A DNA stretch of 20,236 bases, from assembly GCA_016868955.1 (NCBI GenBank), contig VGFF01000029.1, positions 1-20,236 on the forward strand, in the 5' to 3' direction. The stretch is from Armatimonadota bacterium. Lineage in GTDB: Bacteria; Sysuimicrobiota; Sysuimicrobiia; Sysuimicrobiales; VGFF01. A program made the position numbers and the translations under genes. Positions 16,321 to 20,236 of this stretch are shown piece by piece. The notes below the pieces were generated by a model that saw only the letters and a list, made by a program, of their open reading frames with translations, had not been told where the DNA came from and made no database searches. How positions within the stretch are numbered: the stretch's first letter is position 1; every line of letters begins with the position of its first letter.

Positions 16321-18179
16321 CCTGACGTCTCGAGGGAGAAGTCCTGGGCGGCGGCCGGCGCGACGCCCGGGATTTCCTGGTCCTTGTACTGCAAGCGGTA
16401 GAGCTTCGCGTACACGCCGTCGCGGCCGAGCAGTTCCGCGTGTGTGCCGGATTCGACGATTCGGCCTTTGTGCAGCACGAGGATGAGATCGACGTGTTGG
16501 ATCGTCGACAGCCGGTGCGCGATGATGATCGACGTCCGCCCCTTGAGCACGCGCGCCATCGCGTCTTGGATCAACAGCTCGGTCTCGGTGTCGACGCTGC
16601 TCGTCGCCTCGTCGAGCACGAGCACGATCTCGGGGTTGAACGCGATCGCGCGCGCGAACGCGATCAATTGCTTCTGCCCGACCGACAATCCGGCGCCGCG
16701 TTCCTTTACTTCGGTACGGTAGCCGTTCGGCAGCGTCTCGATGAACCGGCTGGCGCCGACGTATTCGGCGGCCCTTCGGATCTGCTCATCGGTGATCGCC
16801 TCGTTGCCGAGACGGATGTTCTGTTCGATGGTGCCCGCGAACAGGAACACGTCCTGGAGCACGAGCCCGATGTGCCGTCGCAGAGCCCGCTGCGCCATTG
16901 TGCGCACGTCGACGTCGTCGATCCGCACTTGTCCGCGCTGTGGGTCGTAGAACCGGCACAGCAGGTTGATGACCGACGTCTTGCCGGCGCCGGTGTGACC
17001 GACGAACGCGACGCTCTGTCCCGGCTCGATGAGGAATGACATGCCCTTGAGGACCGGGCACTCCTCCTCCTCGTACGAGAACCACACGTCCCGGAACTCG
17101 ATGCGGCCGCGCACGCGCGGAAGCGCGGTCGGATCGGGAGAATCGACGACCGCCACCGGCTCGTCGATCAGCCGGAAGATCCGCTCCGAGGACGCCATCG
17201 CCGACTGCAGGATGTTGAATTTCTCGGACAGGTCGCGGATCGGCTCGAAGAACCGCTCGGCGTACTGCACGAACGCGACGAGCACGCCGAGGGTGACCGC
17301 TCCCTGTACGACGGCGCCGCCGCCGTACCAGAGGAGGGCGGCGACGGTGAGAGTTGCGAGAACCTGCACGGTCGGATAGAACTGCGAGAAGTTCCGAGTC
17401 GCCGCCAGGTTCGCTTCCAAGTGCGATTCGTTAAGCTCGTCGAAGCACGCCAGGGTGCTCCGTTCTCTGTTGAACAGCTGCACGATCGACATGCCCATGA
17501 AGTGCTCGCTCAAGTACGCGTTGATGCGGGCCAGCCGCACGCGAACGGCCCGGTACGCTTCGCGCGCCCGCGATCGGAAGCGCTCCGTCGCCCAGAGAAT
17601 CAACGGCAAGACCGCGACGACGACGAGCGCCAGGCGCGCGTCGAGCCAGAACATCGCGGCAACGATGCCGATCAATGTCAGGACGTCGCCGAAGACGGCG
17701 ACGACGCCGGAGGTGATGAGCTCGTTGAGCGTGTCGACGTCGTTCGTGATGCGCGTGACGAGCCGGCCGACGGGCGTTCGCGTGTAAAAGGACATCGGCA
17801 GGCCTTGCAGGTGACGGAAGATCTGCATGCGCAGATCGAACATCACCCGCTGGGCGACGATCTGCATGAGGTAGCTTTGCAGCCAGCGCGACAGGAAGCC
17901 GGCGAGCAAGACGCCGACGTAGAGGCCGGCGACGCCGGCGAGCCCGCGCAGCCGCTCGGCTGTCCGCTCGTCGCCGAGCGCCGGCGTGATGTAGTTGTCG
18001 ATCGCGAGCTTGTACAAGTAGGGACCGGCGAGCTCGGCGCCCGACGAGATGAACAACAACGCGACGGCGGCGGCGACCAAACCGCGGTACGGGCGAACGT
18101 ATCGCAGGATCCGGCGGACGAGCCGGCCGTCGTAGGCTCTGCCGAGGACTTGGTCCTCGGCGAACGCGCCAAGGCTCAC
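16317..18179 (-). CDS. ABC exporter subunit with canonical Walker B (heterodimeric type IV exporter)
   Basis: A 620-aa half-transporter: an N-terminal six-helix domain (about 20-330) and a C-terminal ATPase. Motifs are Walker A GHTGAGKT (394-401), a degenerate signature LSVGQ (498-502), Walker B with catalytic Glu (LVLDEATSSVD, E524) and an H-loop (IIIAHRLSTIQ). It pairs with the upstream gene, whose signature is intact and whose catalytic Glu is replaced by Asp. So the dimer has one canonical site (this Walker A/B plus partner LSGGQ) and one degenerate site, as in TM287/288, BmrCD and LmrCD multidrug exporters. GTG 18179 overlaps the partner stop by 4 nt (GTGA), so the subunits are coupled. 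The substrate is unknown. Confidence 0.93.
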   Translation of the reverse strand: MSLGAFAEDQVLGRAYDGRLVRRILRYVRPYRGLVAAAVALLFISSGAELAGPYLYKLAIDNYITPALGDERTAERLRGLAGVAGLYVGVLLAGFLSRWLQSYLMQIVAQRVMFDLRMQIFRHLQGLPMSFYTRTPVGRLVTRITNDVDTLNELITSGVVAVFGDVLTLIGIVAAMFWLDARLALVVVAVLPLILWATERFRSRAREAYRAVRVRLARINAYLSEHFMGMSIVQLFNRERSTLACFDELNESHLEANLAATRNFSQFYPTVQVLATLTVAALLWYGGGAVVQGAVTLGVLVAFVQYAERFFEPIRDLSEKFNILQSAMASSERIFRLIDEPVAVVDSPDPTALPRVRGRIEFRDVWFSYEEEECPVLKGMSFLIEPGQSVAFVGHTGAGKTSVINLLCRFYDPQRGQVRIDDVDVRTMAQRALRRHIGLVLQDVFLFAGTIEQNIRLGNEAITDEQIRRAAEYVGASRFIETLPNGYRTEVKERGAGLSVGQKQLIAFARAIAFNPEIVLVLDEATSSVDTETELLIQDAMARVLKGRTSIIIAHRLSTIQHVDLILVLHKGRIVESGTHAELLGRDGVYAKLYRLQYKDQEIPGVAPAAAQDFSLETSG

Positions 18180-19969
18180 GACATTGGCTCCGCCGCGCTC
18201 GCGTCCGACGGCGCGGCGTCCAGCGGCGTCTCATCCAGCGACGCCTCGAGTGCGTCGCGCAGCAGCTGCCGATCGTACATCTCCGCGTACAGGCCGCCTC
18301 GCGCGAGCAGCGTCGCGTGATCGCCCTGCTCGACGACGCGCCCCTCGTCGAGCACGACGATGACGTCGGCGTTTTGGATCGCCGACACGCGGTGGGACAC
18401 GATGATGCTCGTGCGCGTCGCCAGGGCGTCGCGCAACCCGCGGAGGATCTCGTCCTCCGTCACGGTGTCGACGCTGCTGAGGGCGTCGTCGAGGATCACG
18501 ATCTTCGGGTCGCGGGCCAGCGCTCGCGCGATCGCGGTGCGCTGCTTCTGACCGCCGGACAGCGTGACGCCGCGCTCTCCGACGACCGTCTCGTATCCGT
18601 TCGGAAAGTCCTCGACGTCCTTCGCGAGGCGGGAGATACGAGCGGCCTCCGGCACGCGTTTCGGATCGTCGGCATCGGCGCCGAGCGCGATGTTCTCCCA
18701 CAAGGTGTCCGAGAACAGGAACGTCTCCTGAGGCACGAATCCGATGGCCCGCCGCAGCGAGGCCAACGAATAGCGCCGCACGTCGCGGCCGTCGATCAGC
18801 ACCTGGCCGCTCGTCACGTCGCACAGGCGCGGGATCAACTGCAGCAACGAGCTCTTCCCCGCCCCCGTCGCGCCAACGAACGCAATCGCCGCGCCGGCGG
18901 GAATCCGCAGGGAAACGTGGTCCAGCACGGTTCGATCGCCGTACGCGAAGGACACGTCGCGGAACTCGATCTCGCCGTGGGGATCGCACATCTCGATGGG
19001 GTCTTCGGGGTCGGTGATCCGCGGCGGTGCGTTGAAGATCTCGTCCAGGCGCGTCATCGAGGCGCGGCCTTGCTGCCAGAGGTTGAGGACCCAGCCCAAC
19101 GCGACCATCGGAAAGCTCAGACGCGCCAGGTAGTACGAGAACTGGACGAGCTGCCCGACCGTCAGGCGGCCAGCCATGACCTCGCCGCCGCCTTGGTACA
19201 GCAGGGCCATCGACGCGACGCCGAGAATCAGGCTGATCGCCGGCCAGAGCGCGCCCTGGATGCGCGCCAGCGCCAGGTTCGTGCACACGACGCCTTCGTT
19301 CTCCCGCCGAAACGTCTCCGTCTCCGCGTCTTCTTGCGCGAACGCCTTGACGACGCGGATGCCGCTGAAGTTCTCCTGCGCGCGCGCCGACAGCGAGCTG
19401 AACCGTTCTTGGACCTCGTCGAAGCGCTCGCGGATGCGGCGCCCCAGCAACAAGAACAGCACCGAGACGAGCGGCAGAATGAGCAGCATCGAAACGGTCA
19501 AGGGCCGGCTGATCGTCAGCATGAAAGCGATCGAGGCCACGACCATCACGACCGTGTGCACCGAGCGCATCAGGCCGACGCCGGCGAACCGTTGCACGGC
19601 GCGGATGTCATTCGTCGCCCGCGCCATCAGGTCGCCGATGCGCGTGTTCTGATAGAACGCAAGCGGCATGCGCTGCAGGTGGCGGAAGTAGTCGCGGCGG
19701 AGGTCCGCGTCGATGTGCAATGCCGCGCCGAGAATACGAAGCCGCATCTGGAAGTTAAGCGCCGCCTCTGCGGCGGCGACGGCGACAAGCAAGAGCGCGA
19801 GCCAGAGAAGACTAGGCGCGGGGACGCCCGGCCGGATGCCGTCGATGGCCCAGCGGAGCACCCACGGGGCGAGCTGCGCCATCGCGATCGAACCGAGAGA
19901 GGCGGCGTATCCGATCAGGTAGGCGCGGCGGTGGGCGCGGACATACTCCAAAAACCGGCGGTTCAACAT
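18176..19969 (-). CDS. ABC exporter subunit with degenerate ATP site (heterodimeric type IV exporter)
   Basis: A 597-aa half-transporter starting at ATG 19969 (MLNRRFLEYVRAHRRAYLIG). A longer open frame exists but runs into pxpA and has no homologous character. Six transmembrane helices are followed by the ATPase: Walker A GATGAGKS (366-373), intact signature LSGGQ (470-474), Walker B VILDDALSSVD with Asp495 at the catalytic Glu position, and an H-loop (IIVSHRVSAIQ). The Asp substitution marks the non-catalytic site of heterodimeric exporters. The coupling helix region RMPLAFYQNTRIGDLMARATNDI is typical. It begins 25 nt after the pxpA stop, so it may be read with it, although a perfect TATAAT lies in that gap. 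It likely exports a drug-like or lipidic compound. Confidence 0.93.
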   Translation of the reverse strand: MLNRRFLEYVRAHRRAYLIGYAASLGSIAMAQLAPWVLRWAIDGIRPGVPAPSLLWLALLLVAVAAAEAALNFQMRLRILGAALHIDADLRRDYFRHLQRMPLAFYQNTRIGDLMARATNDIRAVQRFAGVGLMRSVHTVVMVVASIAFMLTISRPLTVSMLLILPLVSVLFLLLGRRIRERFDEVQERFSSLSARAQENFSGIRVVKAFAQEDAETETFRRENEGVVCTNLALARIQGALWPAISLILGVASMALLYQGGGEVMAGRLTVGQLVQFSYYLARLSFPMVALGWVLNLWQQGRASMTRLDEIFNAPPRITDPEDPIEMCDPHGEIEFRDVSFAYGDRTVLDHVSLRIPAGAAIAFVGATGAGKSSLLQLIPRLCDVTSGQVLIDGRDVRRYSLASLRRAIGFVPQETFLFSDTLWENIALGADADDPKRVPEAARISRLAKDVEDFPNGYETVVGERGVTLSGGQKQRTAIARALARDPKIVILDDALSSVDTVTEDEILRGLRDALATRTSIIVSHRVSAIQNADVIVVLDEGRVVEQGDHATLLARGGLYAEMYDRQLLRDALEASLDETPLDAAPSDASAAEPMS

Positions 19970-19994
19970 GGAACGCCCGTCAGGGCTTTCAGTA

Positions 19995-20236
19995 TTATAC
20001 CCCGCCGATCCATTCCCCCATGGGTCGCACGTCGACGTGGGCCGCGGCGAGCGCCGCCCGGATGGCGCGGGCGCGATCCGACGTTCCCGGCTTGTCGCCG
20101 TGAAGGCAAAGCGTGTCCGCATGGATGCGCAACGTCGTCCCGTCGACGGTCGGGATCGGCTCGCCGAGCGCGAGCGCGGCTGCGCGCGCCGCGACCGCGG
20201 CCGGCTCGTTCAGCAGCTCGCCTTCGGCACCGCGCG
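19995..20236 (-). CDS. pxpA: 5-oxoprolinase subunit A (PxpA, LamB/YcsF family), C-terminal part
   Basis: Eighty codons run from the right edge to TAA 19997-19995. They contain the family C-terminal signature: DTLCLHGDKPGTSDRARAIRAALAAAHVDVRP, where homologs have a CVHGDxPGA motif followed by the last helix and strand. PxpA works with PxpBC to open 5-oxoproline to glutamate, using ATP. The N-terminal two thirds lie outside the window, and the partners pxpB/pxpC are not visible here. Confidence 0.85.
   Translation of the reverse strand, partial: RGAEGELLNEPAAVAARAAALALGEPIPTVDGTTLRIHADTLCLHGDKPGTSDRARAIRAALAAAHVDVRPMGEWIGGV

Noticed and set aside
19994..19999. Perfect TATAAT before the ABC exporter genes
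   Set aside because: It coincides with the pxpA stop codon, and no -35-like hexamer lies 16-18 nt upstream. It may be chance, so it is not listed as a promoter.
19970..20122. A 51-residue N-terminal extension of the first ABC subunit
   Set aside because: It overlaps the pxpA C-terminus in another frame, and homologous sequence begins at ATG 19969.

Overview
The window is about 20 kb of high-GC, densely packed bacterial chromosome with no sign of phage, plasmid or insertion-sequence DNA. The run mfd, parvulin foldase, mazG, S4-domain protein (RqcP/YabO type), enolase, DivIC-type protein and S1-domain protein (YabR type) resembles the Bacillus mfd-yabN-yabO-divIC-yabR neighbourhood. This suggests a GC-rich Terrabacteria lineage (deep Bacillota or an uncultured relative). 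That placement is inference from gene order, not from a marker tree.

Left region (1-4,140, minus strand): a zinc-type uptake operon reads fur/zur -> znuA -> znuC -> znuB, followed by a partial six-hairpin-type glycosidase that runs off the left edge. The operon has a good promoter (TTGACG, 17 nt, GACAAT) and a 21-bp interrupted palindrome at the predicted transcription start, as expected for an autoregulated metal repressor. The repressor gene has an in-frame amber codon at codon 22, and znuA seems to start at a non-canonical ATC.

Middle left (4,129-6,805): moaB (minus) is divergent from an AhpD/carboxymuconolactone-decarboxylase-family gene (plus). Its reading frame is interrupted by TGA exactly at the second residue of the catalytic CxxCxxxH motif, and a 7-bp hairpin with a GGU loop lies 17 nt downstream. 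This is a strong candidate selenoprotein (CxxU). Convergent to it is a multiply broken MFS transporter pseudogene.

Centre (6,806-15,365, plus strand): a YczE-family membrane protein, probably translated from a leaderless mRNA, then the mfd to S1 housekeeping cluster, ending in a strong bidirectional hairpin terminator.

Right region (15,389-20,236): an unrecognised 114-aa protein (minus), a frameshifted UspA-family gene (plus), a heterodimeric type IV ABC exporter whose subunits overlap by 4 nt and carry complementary degenerate and canonical ATP sites, and the C-terminus of 5-oxoprolinase subunit A (pxpA).

Two observations stand out. One is the candidate CxxU selenoprotein with its SECIS-like hairpin. 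The other is that several gene-breaking lesions (two in the MFS pseudogene, one in uspA, and possibly the fur amber codon) sit inside or at the edge of perfect inverted repeats. That pattern fits quasipalindrome template-switch mutation, or a polymerase or assembly artefact of the same kind.
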